Source: Acidobacteriota bacterium (GTDB lineage Bacteria > Acidobacteriota > Vicinamibacteria > Marinacidobacterales > Marinacidobacteraceae). From it: 33,143 nt of DNA. How positions within the stretch are numbered: the first letter of the stretch is position 1; the number at the start of each line of letters is the position of its first letter. The stretch is from the NCBI GenBank assembly GCA_022828085.1, contig JAJEIY010000010.1:1-33143 (forward strand). Reading direction: 5' to 3'. Under the pieces are notes generated by a model. That model was not told where the DNA came from, ran no database searches, and was given only the letters and a program-made list of their open reading frames with translations. A program made the position numbers and the translations under genes. Positions 1-8,369 of this stretch are shown in pieces.

Positions 1-110
1 AGCGCGTTCAGGAACAGGTAGATGGGGTAACCGACGAGGACCACGAAAAGGAGAGCCCCCACGACCACTCCCACCCGTTCCGCCGGTCCCTCGGCATTTC
101 GCCACAGAGC
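1..110 (-). CDS. N-terminal fragment of a membrane protein (partial, cut by window edge)
   Basis: On the minus strand the frame read from 110 down to 3 gives an ordinary coding-like stretch that ends in a strongly hydrophobic segment (VGVVVGALLFVVLVGYP...). This suits a first transmembrane helix preceded by a short polar N-terminus, as in many permeases. The frame stays open upstream through a Gly/Arg/Pro-rich stretch to a run of 13 G's (191-203 on the complement), but no convincing ATG lies in this frame. Starts exist in another frame (ATG at 286 or 304), which would join this one only if the G run were 14 or 11 long. The start is therefore unknown: an internal GTG, a frameshift or a sequencing error are all possible. 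The family cannot be named from so short a piece. Confidence 0.3.
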
Positions 111-190
111 ACCGATGTCCTGGGTGGAGCCCCGGCCACCGGTGGGCGCCGGGGGTTTGGCCCGCCGGCCCCCGCCCGCCCCGCGGGGTG

Positions 191-203
191 CCCCCCCCCC
201 CCC
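191..203. repeat. 13-bp C/G homopolymer run
   Basis: Thirteen consecutive C's on the plus strand (G's on the minus strand) lie just upstream of the hydrophobic minus-strand frame at the left edge. The two open minus-strand frames on either side are offset so that 14 or 11 bases in the run would fuse them. Such tracts can be slippage-prone switches, but they are also typical sequencing errors. Confidence 0.6.
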
Positions 204-311
204 ACGTCGTGACGCCGACCCGCGGCATGGCGCTCTCCTTCGGAGCCGACCGGAAACGAGGGCACGTCCTTGTCCCGGCGTCCCATGGGAGCAAACAGCG
301 ACACGTCGCCT

Positions 312-358
312 GCGGCCCTTCGGGCCGCGTGCCGGTCGGAGACCGGCGTTCCAAGCCG
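312..358 (+). repeat. Two-hairpin palindromic repeat, copy 1
   Basis: Hairpin A is a perfect 7-bp stem with a TTC loop (312-328: GCGGCCC/GGGCCGC). Two bases later comes hairpin B, a perfect 7-bp stem with a GGA loop (331-347: GCCGGTC/GACCGGC), then the conserved tail GTTCCAAGCCG (348-358). The same A-B-tail layout recurs through the window with changed but still pairing stems. This copy lies between the left-edge gene and recR. Confidence 0.85.
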
Positions 359-436
359 TTTCCGCCATTTTCATGACCAGCGGGGTGTGCAGGAGGACCC
401 GATCATGAGCGTTTCTCCCGGTGGGGGGGCGCCGCT

Positions 437-465
437 GTGCCGGCTGAAGCCGGCGCGCCAAGCCG
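437..465 (+). repeat. Palindromic repeat, copy 2 (hairpin B and tail only)
   Basis: Hairpin B appears here as GCCGGCT/AGCCGGC (439-454), a paired variant of the more common GCCGGTC/GACCGGC. It is followed by a slightly changed tail ending CCAAGCCG. No clear hairpin A precedes it. The copy ends 10 bases beyond the recR stop codon, so it would fall in the 3' end of the dnaX-ybaB-recR transcript. Confidence 0.7.
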
Positions 466-475
466 GTGCCGCCAG

Positions 476-1075
476 CTAGAGGGTGCTGCGGTGCTGGAGG
501 GCCTCCGCCATCGTGGTCTCGTCCGTGTGGACCAGCTCGCTGCCCATCGGGATGCCGATCCCGATGCGCGTCACCCGGATGTCGTGAGGTTTCAGGAGGT
601 GCGCCAGCCAGGCGGCGGCCGCTTCGCCGTCGTGGGTGGGGTTCGTGGCGACGATGACCTCCTCGAACCGGCCGTCGCGGACGCGCTGCAGCAGGCTGGC
701 CAGGCTGCGCTCCTCCTCGGGATCCCCCTGCGGGGGAAACGTGACTCCTCCCAGGACGTGGTAGCGGCCGTTGAAGATCTTCGCCTTCTCGATGGCGGCG
801 ATATCCGCCGGATCCTCGACGACGCAGAGCATCGTGTCGCCGCGGCTCGGATTGCGGCAGAACCCGCACGGCTGGGTGTCGGTGAAGTTGCCGCAGACCC
901 CGCAACGGGAGACCTGTTCGTGCAGGGTGGACGTCGCCGAACCGAGCGCGGCGGCGCGCTCCGCCCCTCCCTGGAGCAGGTGGAAGGCGATTCGCTGGGC
1001 GGATTTTTCCCCGATGCCCGGGAGCCGCTTCAACTCACCGATGAGCCGTGAAAGCGGTTCCGGCAGGCCGCTCAT
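476..1075 (-). CDS. recR: Recombination protein RecR
   Basis: RecR works with RecF and RecO to load RecA at gapped DNA in the cytoplasm; it is a ring-forming DNA-binding protein without catalytic activity. The 199-residue product has the usual family length. An N-terminal helix-hairpin-helix region (about residues 5-30, LKRLPGIGEKSAQRIAFHLL) precedes a four-cysteine zinc motif (C58, C61, C70, C73), then a Toprim domain (about 80-175) and the C-terminal signature GIGIPMGSEL. The ATG at 1075 overlaps the TGA of the upstream ybaB gene (ATGA), so translation is probably coupled. The order dnaX-ybaB-recR is a classic conserved bacterial cluster, which supports the call. The gene ends 10 bases before a palindromic repeat. 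Confidence 0.97.
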   Translation of the reverse strand: MSGLPEPLSRLIGELKRLPGIGEKSAQRIAFHLLQGGAERAAALGSATSTLHEQVSRCGVCGNFTDTQPCGFCRNPSRGDTMLCVVEDPADIAAIEKAKIFNGRYHVLGGVTFPPQGDPEEERSLASLLQRVRDGRFEEVIVATNPTHDGEAAAAWLAHLLKPHDIRVTRIGIGIPMGSELVHTDETTMAEALQHRSTL

Positions 1076-1374
1076 CGGCCGCCGGCGAGCTGTCCGAGTT
1101 CTTCGAGCGAGCCGAGTCTCTCCTGCATCTGCTGCTCGATCTTCCGGGAGGCGTCGTTCACCGCCGCCTTCACGAGGTCCTCGAGGAGTTCGACGTCACC
1201 GGAACGGACCGCTTCCGGGTCGATCGTGACCCGCCGCACCTGACGGGCGCCGTTCATCCGCACCTTGACCATCCCGCCGCCGGCGGCTCCCTCACCTTCG
1301 AGGGACTCGATCTGCCGCTTCAGCTTGCGGAGCTGCCCCATCTGCTGGGTGACCTGGTGAATCTTCGAGAGCAT
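1072..1374 (-). CDS. ybaB: YbaB/EbfC-family nucleoid-associated protein
   Basis: This 100-residue protein starts MLSKIHQVTQQMGQLRKLKR and has the YbaB/EbfC architecture. An N-terminal amphipathic helix with coiled-coil character is followed by a glycine-rich turn (GEGAAGGGMVKVRMNG), a beta sheet with the conserved ...VTIDPEAV..., and a C-terminal helix (ELLEDLVKAAVNDA...). YbaB proteins are dimeric DNA-binding, nucleoid-associated factors. I chose the ATG at 1374 because the residues start exactly at the family N-terminus; the frame stays open far upstream but only as a shadow of dnaX. The TGA overlaps the recR ATG by 4 bases. It sits between dnaX and recR, as in many bacteria. Confidence 0.95.
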   Translation of the reverse strand: MLSKIHQVTQQMGQLRKLKRQIESLEGEGAAGGGMVKVRMNGARQVRRVTIDPEAVRSGDVELLEDLVKAAVNDASRKIEQQMQERLGSLEELGQLAGGR

Positions 1375-1433
1375 CGCTCGTTTCCTCCTTCGCACCGGGG
1401 CTTGACGTCCCGGGCGACAAATTGTTCCAGCCC

Positions 1434-3029
1434 CTACGGTTCCGATTGCGGCGGGGATTCTCCCGGCAGGGCCTTCGCCGAAACGATAGTGCCTCCGAAC
1501 GTCTCCTGGTACTCCTTGATGATCGGGGGTGGATCCAGATCGAGGAGCCGACTGCCGCCGGAGTCCTCCGATGCCGCGGCGGCTTCGGGCGGGGGTGGGG
1601 GATCGGGCAGCCGCGGCTTGGCGGGAGGCGGACCGTTTCCGCCGCCGGCGGGCGCCGGCCCCCTGGCCTCCGGCTGGTCGAGCTGCTTGAGGAGCCGGTC
1701 GAACGCGGCCAGGCGTGGCATCTCGACCAGCCGCAGGAGCGCCATCTCCAGGTGGAACCTGGGTTCGGGCGACCAGCGCAAGCCCTCCTCGATCTTCGTG
1801 AGGACATCCAGGCTGCGGAGCAGGTCCTCCTCGCTGAAGCGGCCGGCGAACTCGGCGAGCCGCTCCTGTTCCTGCGGCCACTCGAGCAGGTCGGGCCGGT
1901 CGGGCGCCGCCCGCACCACCGTCAGGTCCCGCAGGTAGTGCATGAGCAGGGTCACGAAGTGCTTCAGGTCGCGGCCCTCGCGCACCAGTTCCTCGACGAT
2001 CTCGAAGACCGCCCGGCGGTCCGCCTCGACGATCGCGGTGGCCGCCCGGCGGCAGATCTGCACGTCCGGGACCCCGATCACCTCGCTGACGTCCGCGGCC
2101 GTGACCGCGCCGTCCACCGCGGCGATCACCTGGTCGAGCGCCGAAAGGGCGTCCCGGAGGCTCCCCTGCCCGAACCGGGCGATCTGGGCCAGCGCCTCGG
2201 GGGCGACCTCGAGTCCCTGGTCGTCCACGATGTGCCCGAGGCGCTCGGCCACGACGCGTTGCGTGACGGCGCGGAACTCGAACTCCTGACAGCGCGAGAG
2301 GATGGTGTCCGGGATCCGGTGGATCTCGGTGGTGGCGAAGATGAACTTGACGTGGGAGGGGGGTTCCTCGAGCGTCTTGAGGAGCGCGTTGAAGGCGCCG
2401 CCGCTCAGCATGTGGACCTCGTCCACGAGGAAGATCTTGAACCGGTCGCGCGACGGGGTGTAGTGCGCGGTCTCGATGATCTCGCGCGCCTTCTCCACGC
2501 TGTTGTTGCTCGCGCCGTCGATCTCGGGCACGTCCCGCGAGTAGCCGCCGGCGATCTCGCGGCAGGACGGGCAGTCTCCACAGGGTTCCGGGGTTGGCCC
2601 TTCGTTCGACGCGCAGTTGAGCGCCTTCGCGAGGATCCGGGCCGTGGTCGTTTTCCCGACGCCGCGCGGTCCGGCGAAGAGGAACGCGTGCCAGATGCGG
2701 TTCTTCCGGATCGCGTTCTGGAGGGTGCGGGCGATCGCCTCCTGGCCGACCAGGTCCGCGAAGGTCTGCGGCCGGTAGCGGAGCGCGAGCACCTGGTAGT
2801 CCCCGGCGCCCGCGGCGTCCGGTGGCGGCGCCGTCTCGGCCGGGGTGGCGGCGGGCGACGGACTCTCCGGCTCGCTTACGGGCGCACCGCCCGCTGAGGC
2901 TTCCTCCACAGCGACCTGCGGTTCGACCGGGCCGTCGCCACCGGGATCCTGGGCGGCCGGTTCCACGTCACCCGAAGGCTCCGCCGGCGGGGTTGGCGGC
3001 GCGCCGAACAGGCTCCCGGGAGGGCTCAT
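1434..3029 (-). CDS. dnaX: DNA polymerase III subunit gamma/tau
   Basis: DnaX is the AAA+ motor subunit of the clamp loader, which opens the sliding clamp and places it on primed DNA. In the 531-residue product I see Walker A (GPRGVGKT, 120-127), four zinc-ligand cysteines (C139, C150, C153, C156), Walker B (LVDEVH, 201-206), sensor-1 TT (about 233) and the SRC arginine-finger motif (245-247). The AAA+ core is followed by the DNA pol III domain and a Pro/Gly-rich linker. A short tail (IIKEYQETFGGTIV) matches the conserved end found in many DnaX proteins. Oddity: about 77 Pro/Ala/Glu-rich residues precede the usual DnaX start (YQVLALRYRPQTF). A GTG or other later start was not evident, so the extension may be real. 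It lies upstream of ybaB and recR. Confidence 0.96.
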   Translation of the reverse strand: MSPPGSLFGAPPTPPAEPSGDVEPAAQDPGGDGPVEPQVAVEEASAGGAPVSEPESPSPAATPAETAPPPDAAGAGDYQVLALRYRPQTFADLVGQEAIARTLQNAIRKNRIWHAFLFAGPRGVGKTTTARILAKALNCASNEGPTPEPCGDCPSCREIAGGYSRDVPEIDGASNNSVEKAREIIETAHYTPSRDRFKIFLVDEVHMLSGGAFNALLKTLEEPPSHVKFIFATTEIHRIPDTILSRCQEFEFRAVTQRVVAERLGHIVDDQGLEVAPEALAQIARFGQGSLRDALSALDQVIAAVDGAVTAADVSEVIGVPDVQICRRAATAIVEADRRAVFEIVEELVREGRDLKHFVTLLMHYLRDLTVVRAAPDRPDLLEWPQEQERLAEFAGRFSEEDLLRSLDVLTKIEEGLRWSPEPRFHLEMALLRLVEMPRLAAFDRLLKQLDQPEARGPAPAGGGNGPPPAKPRLPDPPPPPEAAAASEDSGGSRLLDLDPPPIIKEYQETFGGTIVSAKALPGESPPQSEP

Positions 3030-3061
3030 GAAACGGGGAGCCTAGCCGAGGGACAGGCCGT

Positions 3062-4981
3062 TCAGAATCCGAGCGACGCGGTCTCCCGCCGCACGTCCCC
3101 CGCCGCGATCATCAACCCCGTTTCCGGGTCGCGCCAGGTGACCGTGGGAGCGCACGCGCGCCAGTTCCAGCGGCCCCACGGGCGCACGTCGTGGCCCATC
3201 GCCCGGAGCGCGTCGGCCGTCGCGGCCGGGATCCGCTCCTCGATGTTGATGACGGCCGGGTTGTTGTTCACCTCGCTCCCGGTGCCCGGGAAGTTGTAGC
3301 TGCCGAAACGGGGCTGGTCGAGCGCCTGCTCCGGGGACATCCCCCACACCACCACGTTCAGGAAGACCTGCAGCAGCGACTGCAACTGCTGGTCGCCGCC
3401 GGGGGTGGAGAGCCCCATGAACGGCTGGCCGTCCTTCATCACCAGCAGGGGAGAGTTGGTGTTGCGGGGACGCTTGCCGGGCGCCATCACGTTGGCCAGC
3501 CCAGGGTCCAGGTTGAACTGGTACATCCGCCCGCCGAGCCCGAATCCCCACCCCGGGATCATGGGGGTGGAGGTGTGGCCGTCGCTCTCGGTGAGAGAGA
3601 ACACGTTGCCGTCCCCGTCCATCACGTTGAGGGACGAGGTGTCACCGTAGTTGGCTGCGGGATCGTCGTTCGACCCCGGGCGGCTCGCGGCGGCTCCGGT
3701 CGAGACCGGCTCGACGAAGCTCGCCGGGGCGTCGTCCGCCACCGCCGCCATCCGCTCCGGATCGCCCCAGGGAGGCATGTCCTGAAACGCCCGCGCCTCG
3801 TCGATGAGCCCGACGCGTTCGCGCGCGTACTCCTTTGTGTAGAGGTTCTCCGGAGGCGGCGCAAAGTCCGGATCCGCGACGTACTTGTGCGCATCCGCGA
3901 TCGCCAGGTTGATCACCTGGGAGACGACGTGGATGTACGCCGGGGTGTTGTAGCCGAGGGCGTGCAGGTCGTAGTTCTCCAGCATGTTGAGCATCAGGAC
4001 GATGCGCGGCCCCTGGCTCCAGCCGGCGGCGGCGTGGACGTCGTAGCCGTGGAAGCTGGTTCCGAGCGGCTCTTCCCAGCGGCTCTCGTAGTTCGCGAGG
4101 TCCTCGTAGCGGACGATCCCCTCCTGCTCCCGGAAAAAACGGTCCACGGCGCGCGCCGGCTCGCCCTTGTAGAAGGCGTCCCGGGCGGCGCGGATCCCGT
4201 CGGAACGGCTTCCTCCCGCCGCCAGCGCCTGCCGCTCGGCATCCATCAGGTAGCGGATGAGCCGCCCCAGGTCGGCGTTCACCATGAGGTCGCCGAGACG
4301 CTGCTCGCCGACGCCGTTCGGGAACCAGAAGTCGCGGTTGTAGGGAAAGGCGAGGATGCCGTCCCGGTGATCCTCGATCATCCGCTTCTGCATCTTGTAG
4401 AGGTGATACCCCTCCTCCGCGATGCGGAGCGCCGGCGCCGCGGCCTCGCTGAAGCTGATGGTGCCGAAGCGGTCGAGCGCGGCGAGCCAGACGTCCACGT
4501 CCGCGGGAATCAGCGCGTTGTTGATGGGCGACTTGCCGTGCTCGAGGAAGTAGTCGAGGGTGGCGAGCGCGGGCGAGGTCCCCGCCCCGACCCGGGTGAG
4601 CACGCGGTCCTCGGCGGCGCTGTAGACGAGGAGCGGCGCGACCCCGGTCCATCCCGCGTAGTCCATCTTGACCACCTTGAGCGCCATCCCCGCGGCCACC
4701 CCGGCGTCAAAGGCGTTGCCCCCGGCCCTGAGCACGTCGTACCCGGCCTGGGTGGCGAGGTAGTGCCCGGAGGAGATCACCCCGTGCGTGCCCATGACGC
4801 GCGGCCGCATGGCCTCGACGTTGTCGGCGTCGTGGACGTGGCCGTAGCTTCCGAAAGGGGCGATGGTGGCGAAGACGCCTTCCCCGGCGGGCGCGGTGTC
4901 CTCCGGGGCGTCGGTCGCGGGAACGCCGCACGCGGCGAGCGCCAGGGCGAGGGCGGCGGCCAGCCAGGTCAGGTGCTTCAT
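3062..4981 (-). CDS. Gamma-glutamyltransferase-like lipoprotein (Ntn hydrolase)
   Basis: This 639-residue protein belongs to the gamma-glutamyltranspeptidase family, periplasmic Ntn hydrolases that cleave gamma-glutamyl amide bonds (such as glutathione) or acylase substrates. It begins with a lipoprotein signal (lipobox LAAC, C18). The family features are the N-terminal GHYLATQAGYDVLRAGGNAFDAGVA block (about 72-97), the predicted autocleavage site and nucleophile T448 in NYGDTSSLNVMDGDGN, and the downstream glycine loop STPGGDQQ (about 522-529). Like other members it should self-cleave before T448 into large and small subunits. A good Shine-Dalgarno sequence (AGGAGG) precedes the ATG at 4981. 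It is divergent from the lipoprotein hydrolase at 5084 across about 100 bp. The real substrate cannot be read from the sequence. Confidence 0.92.
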   Translation of the reverse strand: MKHLTWLAAALALALAACGVPATDAPEDTAPAGEGVFATIAPFGSYGHVHDADNVEAMRPRVMGTHGVISSGHYLATQAGYDVLRAGGNAFDAGVAAGMALKVVKMDYAGWTGVAPLLVYSAAEDRVLTRVGAGTSPALATLDYFLEHGKSPINNALIPADVDVWLAALDRFGTISFSEAAAPALRIAEEGYHLYKMQKRMIEDHRDGILAFPYNRDFWFPNGVGEQRLGDLMVNADLGRLIRYLMDAERQALAAGGSRSDGIRAARDAFYKGEPARAVDRFFREQEGIVRYEDLANYESRWEEPLGTSFHGYDVHAAAGWSQGPRIVLMLNMLENYDLHALGYNTPAYIHVVSQVINLAIADAHKYVADPDFAPPPENLYTKEYARERVGLIDEARAFQDMPPWGDPERMAAVADDAPASFVEPVSTGAAASRPGSNDDPAANYGDTSSLNVMDGDGNVFSLTESDGHTSTPMIPGWGFGLGGRMYQFNLDPGLANVMAPGKRPRNTNSPLLVMKDGQPFMGLSTPGGDQQLQSLLQVFLNVVVWGMSPEQALDQPRFGSYNFPGTGSEVNNNPAVINIEERIPAATADALRAMGHDVRPWGRWNWRACAPTVTWRDPETGLMIAAGDVRRETASLGF

Positions 4982-5083
4982 CGCCTCATCCTCCTGTCGT
5001 TACGGGGCCGGTTGCGAGGGGATATCTTCCGAGACCATCCGGAAGACGGCAACCCCCAACCCAAACGAAGAGGCAACGAAGCC

Positions 5084-6517
5084 ATGAAGCGGACCACCTC
5101 GATCGCGCTCGCTGCGCTCGGTCTCCTGATCCTCCCCGCCTGCGGCCCTGTCGGAGCCGGATCGGCCACCGGGTCCAGCGGTCCCACGAATTCCGAAGTC
5201 GACGCGATCTTCGCCGACCTTCAGGGCGACCGGCCCGGCGCGGCGGTGGGGGTCGTCTGGAACGGCGAGGTGGTCCACCGCGCCGGCTACGGCACGGCGC
5301 ACCTCGACCACGGCGCCCCCATCACGCCGAAAACGGTCTTCGACATCGCGTCGATCTCGAAGCAGTTCGGCGCCCTGGCCGCGCTCCTGCTCGAATCCGA
5401 AGGCAACCTCGACCTCGATGCGGACGTGCGCGGCACCATCCCGGAACTGCCCGACTTCGGCGCGGTCATCACGGCGCGCCACCTGATCCACCACACGAGC
5501 GGGATTCGCGACTGGCCGCACACGATGGCGCTCGGCGGGATCGGCTTCACCGACGTCATCTCGTTCGAGAAGATCCTGCGGATGCTCCACCGCCAGCAGG
5601 CGATCAACTTCCCGCCCGGCTCGGAGTACGCCTACTCGAACACCGGCTACAACCTGCTGGCGCGGTTGATCGAGGTGCACTCGGGGATGACCTTCCGCGA
5701 GTACGCCGAGTCGCGGATCTTCGCGCCCCTCGGGATGACCCGCACCCACTTCTCGGACGACTACCTCGAGGTCGTGCCCGGCCGGGCGGAGTCCTACGCT
5801 CCGGCCGAAGGCGGCGAGGGCTTCCGGCGGATGCCCAACCAGCTCACCGCGCTGGCTTCCTCGTCGCTGCACACCACCATGGACGACTTCATCCGCTGGA
5901 TGCGCAACTACGAGACCGGCCAGGTCGGCGGCGAGGCGATGCTCCGCACGATGGTGCGGCCGGGCGTGCTGACGAACGGCGAGACCCTGGACTACGCCCA
6001 CGGCCTCTCGGTGACCGACTACCGGGGGCTGCAGACCTTTGGGCACGGGGGCTCGTGGGTGGGGTACCGCACCAACTTCGTCCGCTTCCCGCAGCAGAAC
6101 CTGTCCATCGCCGTCTTCTGCAACGTCGCGGACTGCGATCCCGCCGGACGGGCTCGCCAGGTGGCCGAGGTCTTCATCGGCGACCTCATGGGGCCGGCGC
6201 CGGAGCCGTCGGAACCCGCGCCCGACCGCGAGGCCCCCGACCTGACCGCCGGGCAGTTGCGGGAGTACGCGGGCAGCTACCGCAGCCCCGAACTCGACAG
6301 CACCTTCGACATCGAAGTCGATGCCGAGGGCAAGCTGGTGGCCAACCATTGGCGCAACGACCCGAGCGTCCTCTCACCGACCGGCCCGGACACCTTCAGG
6401 GGCGACCAGTGGTTCCTGCCCGAGGTGCGCTTCCTTCGCGACGGCGCGGGCCGGATCACCGGCTTCACCGTGACCGGCACGCGAGTGCGCGACCTGATCT
6501 TCCAGCGGCAGCAGTAG
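5084..6517 (+). CDS. Serine hydrolase, class-C beta-lactamase fold, lipoprotein
   Basis: This 477-residue protein of the beta-lactamase/DD-peptidase-like (PF00144) superfamily starts with a lipoprotein signal peptide (MKRTTSIALAALGLLILPAC; cysteine 20). The catalytic motifs are complete: SISK (S90, K93), YSN (Y184-N186) and HGG (321-323). The last 90 or so residues (LREYAGSYRSPELDSTFDIEV...) form a lipocalin-like C-terminal domain common in these hydrolases. I chose the ATG at 5084 because it directly begins the signal peptide; the frame is open for 1.9 kb upstream only as an antisense shadow of the neighbouring gene. Members act as peptidases or esterases, or have unknown substrates; beta-lactam resistance should not be assumed. 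It is divergent from the GGT-like gene. Confidence 0.9.
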   Translation: MKRTTSIALAALGLLILPACGPVGAGSATGSSGPTNSEVDAIFADLQGDRPGAAVGVVWNGEVVHRAGYGTAHLDHGAPITPKTVFDIASISKQFGALAALLLESEGNLDLDADVRGTIPELPDFGAVITARHLIHHTSGIRDWPHTMALGGIGFTDVISFEKILRMLHRQQAINFPPGSEYAYSNTGYNLLARLIEVHSGMTFREYAESRIFAPLGMTRTHFSDDYLEVVPGRAESYAPAEGGEGFRRMPNQLTALASSSLHTTMDDFIRWMRNYETGQVGGEAMLRTMVRPGVLTNGETLDYAHGLSVTDYRGLQTFGHGGSWVGYRTNFVRFPQQNLSIAVFCNVADCDPAGRARQVAEVFIGDLMGPAPEPSEPAPDREAPDLTAGQLREYAGSYRSPELDSTFDIEVDAEGKLVANHWRNDPSVLSPTGPDTFRGDQWFLPEVRFLRDGAGRITGFTVTGTRVRDLIFQRQQ

Positions 6518-6549
6518 AAGGGACCGCCGACCACCGCTGGTGGCACCGC

Positions 6550-6603
6550 CGGCTTGGAACGCCGGTCTCCGACCGGCACCCGACGGGGGCCGCAGGCCCG
6601 CGG
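6550..6603 (-). repeat. Two-hairpin palindromic repeat, copy 3
   Basis: Read on the minus strand, hairpin A is GGGCC/GGCCC with a TGC loop (6587-6599), then hairpin B is GCCGGTC/GACCGGC (6561-6577), then the tail GTTCCAAGCCG (6550-6560). It sits in the 122-bp gap between two converging genes, just beyond both stop codons. Confidence 0.85.
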
Positions 6604-6639
6604 AGGGCACACCCCCAATCCGCCTCAAGCGCGCGAGCT

Positions 6640-8361
6640 CTACGACCCCGGCTCGGCCGCAAACACCGACCGGCCCCGCGAGAACGTCTCCAGAACCTCA
6701 ATGAACTCCAGGTTCTCCGGGTCCGCGGTCAGCGGGTTCTCTCCCAGAATCACCAAATCCGCCTGCTTCCCGACCGTGATCGAGCCCTTAGTGTCCTCCT
6801 CGAAGTACTGGTAGGCGCCTCCAAGCGTCACCGCGTGGAGCGCCTGCATCACCGTCGCCCGCTGGTGCGGCCCGAGGACGTGCCCGCTGCGAGTCTTGCG
6901 GTTCACGGTGATCGAGACCAGCCGCATCATGTGCGGCGGGACCACCGAGGCGTCATTGTGGACGGTGAACGGCACCCCCCGCTCCAGCGCCCAGCCCACC
7001 GGACTGACATTGTTGCCCCGCTCCTCGCCGAAGCTGCGCCGGTGCCAGTCCCCCCAGAAGAAGGCGTGGGCCGCAAAGAACGAGGGCACCACGTTCAGCT
7101 CTTTGGCGCGGTCGAGCTGGTCCGCGCGCATGAGCTGGGCGTGGATGATGACGGAGCGGTGGTCGGGCATGGGATCCAGGCCCGCGATCGCCTCGTCCAC
7201 GCCGTCGATCATGAGGTCCATCGCCGCGTCGCCGTTGGCGTGCGCGATGAACGGGATGCCCGCCTCGACCAGTTGGGCCGCCTGCGCCTTGTAGTCGCCG
7301 GGATCCATCGTGCCGTAGGCCACGTAGTCCGGCGGGGCGCCCGCCGGCCCCTCCTCGTACGGGACCGTGACCCACGCCGTACGTCCCTGGGGAGAGCCGT
7401 CCAACATGAGCTTCACGCCGCCCACCCGGAAACCGCCCCGGTACTCACGCGTATACGGCACGTCTGGCGTCGCTCCGGGCGCGCCGTTCTTGCGGATGAA
7501 GGCTGCGACGTCCGCCTTGAAGGGCTCCCGGTCGGCGGCCTCCTGGAGGACGGCCGCGTGCTCCGGCGTGATTCCGCCGTCCTGGATGGTGGTGGTGCCG
7601 TGGCTCAGGTAGATGTCGATGGACCGGCGGATGAGGTCGTCGAGCTCCTCCCCCGACGGGGTGGGCCTCCGCTCGAACGCCAGCAGTCCGCGGGCGGTCT
7701 CCTCCAGCACTCCGTCAGGCTCCATCGAGCCCTCGATGCGCCGGATCACGCCGCCGGGCGGATCGGGCGTGTCGGCGGTGATGTTGCTGGCCGCGAGCGG
7801 GGCGGAGTTGGTCGCGACGAGGTGTCCCGACACGTGGGTGAGGATGATGGGATGCTCGGTGGACGCGCGGTCCAGATCCTCGCGCGTGGGATGCCGGCCC
7901 TCCTCGAGCAGCGAGTCGTCGTAGCCGCGTCCGGTCACCGGCTCGCCGGGAGGGATGTCGCGCTCGTCGATCCACGCCCGGACCTTGCGCACGATGTCTT
8001 CGATGTTGTTCACATCCCCCACCGGCGGCGGGTGCAGCCCCACCATCAGATGCCGGTCGCGGCCGGCGCCCAGGAAGTGGCCGTGAGCGTCGATGAAGCC
8101 GGGCAGAAGCGCGTGGTCGCCCAGATCCACCACGCGCGTGGACGGCCCCGCGAGCGCCATCACCTCGTCCATCGGTCCGGCGGCCACGATGGTTTCGCCG
8201 CGCACCGCGACCGCCTCCACGGTGGGACGTTCCGGGTCCATGGTGACGATGTGGTCGCCGTGGAAGATCGTGTCCGCCGGGTCGGGTGCGGGAGCACAAC
8301 GCACGAGAAGCGCGGAAACGGCAACCGCGAGAACGACGAGGGCCTGATTCGACTTGCGCAT
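6640..8361 (-). CDS. Amidohydrolase family protein (YtcJ-like)
   Basis: This 573-residue metal-dependent hydrolase belongs to the amidohydrolase superfamily, YtcJ/AepA-like branch (Amidohydro_3). An N-terminal hydrophobic signal or anchor (about residues 5-25) is followed by the beta-sandwich piece (FHGDHIVTMDPERPTVEAVAVRGETIVAAG) and the metal-binding HGH (H93, H95) after LLPGFIDAHGHF. Further family blocks are HGTTTIQDGG, a GGVKLMLDGS segment, the metal-ligand region FIAHANGDAAMD, and C-terminal KGSITVGKQADLVIL. I chose the ATG at 8361 because AGGAG lies 5 bases upstream; an in-frame ATG at 8373 falls inside that ribosome-binding site. C22 follows VR, a poor lipobox, so lipidation is doubtful. 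It lies 8 bases downstream of the VapC-type toxin gene and may be co-transcribed with it. Confidence 0.92.
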   Translation of the reverse strand: MRKSNQALVVLAVAVSALLVRCAPAPDPADTIFHGDHIVTMDPERPTVEAVAVRGETIVAAGPMDEVMALAGPSTRVVDLGDHALLPGFIDAHGHFLGAGRDRHLMVGLHPPPVGDVNNIEDIVRKVRAWIDERDIPPGEPVTGRGYDDSLLEEGRHPTREDLDRASTEHPIILTHVSGHLVATNSAPLAASNITADTPDPPGGVIRRIEGSMEPDGVLEETARGLLAFERRPTPSGEELDDLIRRSIDIYLSHGTTTIQDGGITPEHAAVLQEAADREPFKADVAAFIRKNGAPGATPDVPYTREYRGGFRVGGVKLMLDGSPQGRTAWVTVPYEEGPAGAPPDYVAYGTMDPGDYKAQAAQLVEAGIPFIAHANGDAAMDLMIDGVDEAIAGLDPMPDHRSVIIHAQLMRADQLDRAKELNVVPSFFAAHAFFWGDWHRRSFGEERGNNVSPVGWALERGVPFTVHNDASVVPPHMMRLVSITVNRKTRSGHVLGPHQRATVMQALHAVTLGGAYQYFEEDTKGSITVGKQADLVILGENPLTADPENLEFIEVLETFSRGRSVFAAEPGS

Positions 8362-8369
8362 AGCTCTCC

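Noticed and set aside
312..465. CRISPR-like repeat unit
   Set aside because: Copies are dispersed, differ in orientation and sequence, and lack regular unique spacers; no cas genes are present.
6550..6603. Rho-independent terminator between converging genes
   Set aside because: The hairpins are GC-rich and well placed, but no T-rich tract follows on either strand, and the same element occurs in divergent gaps.
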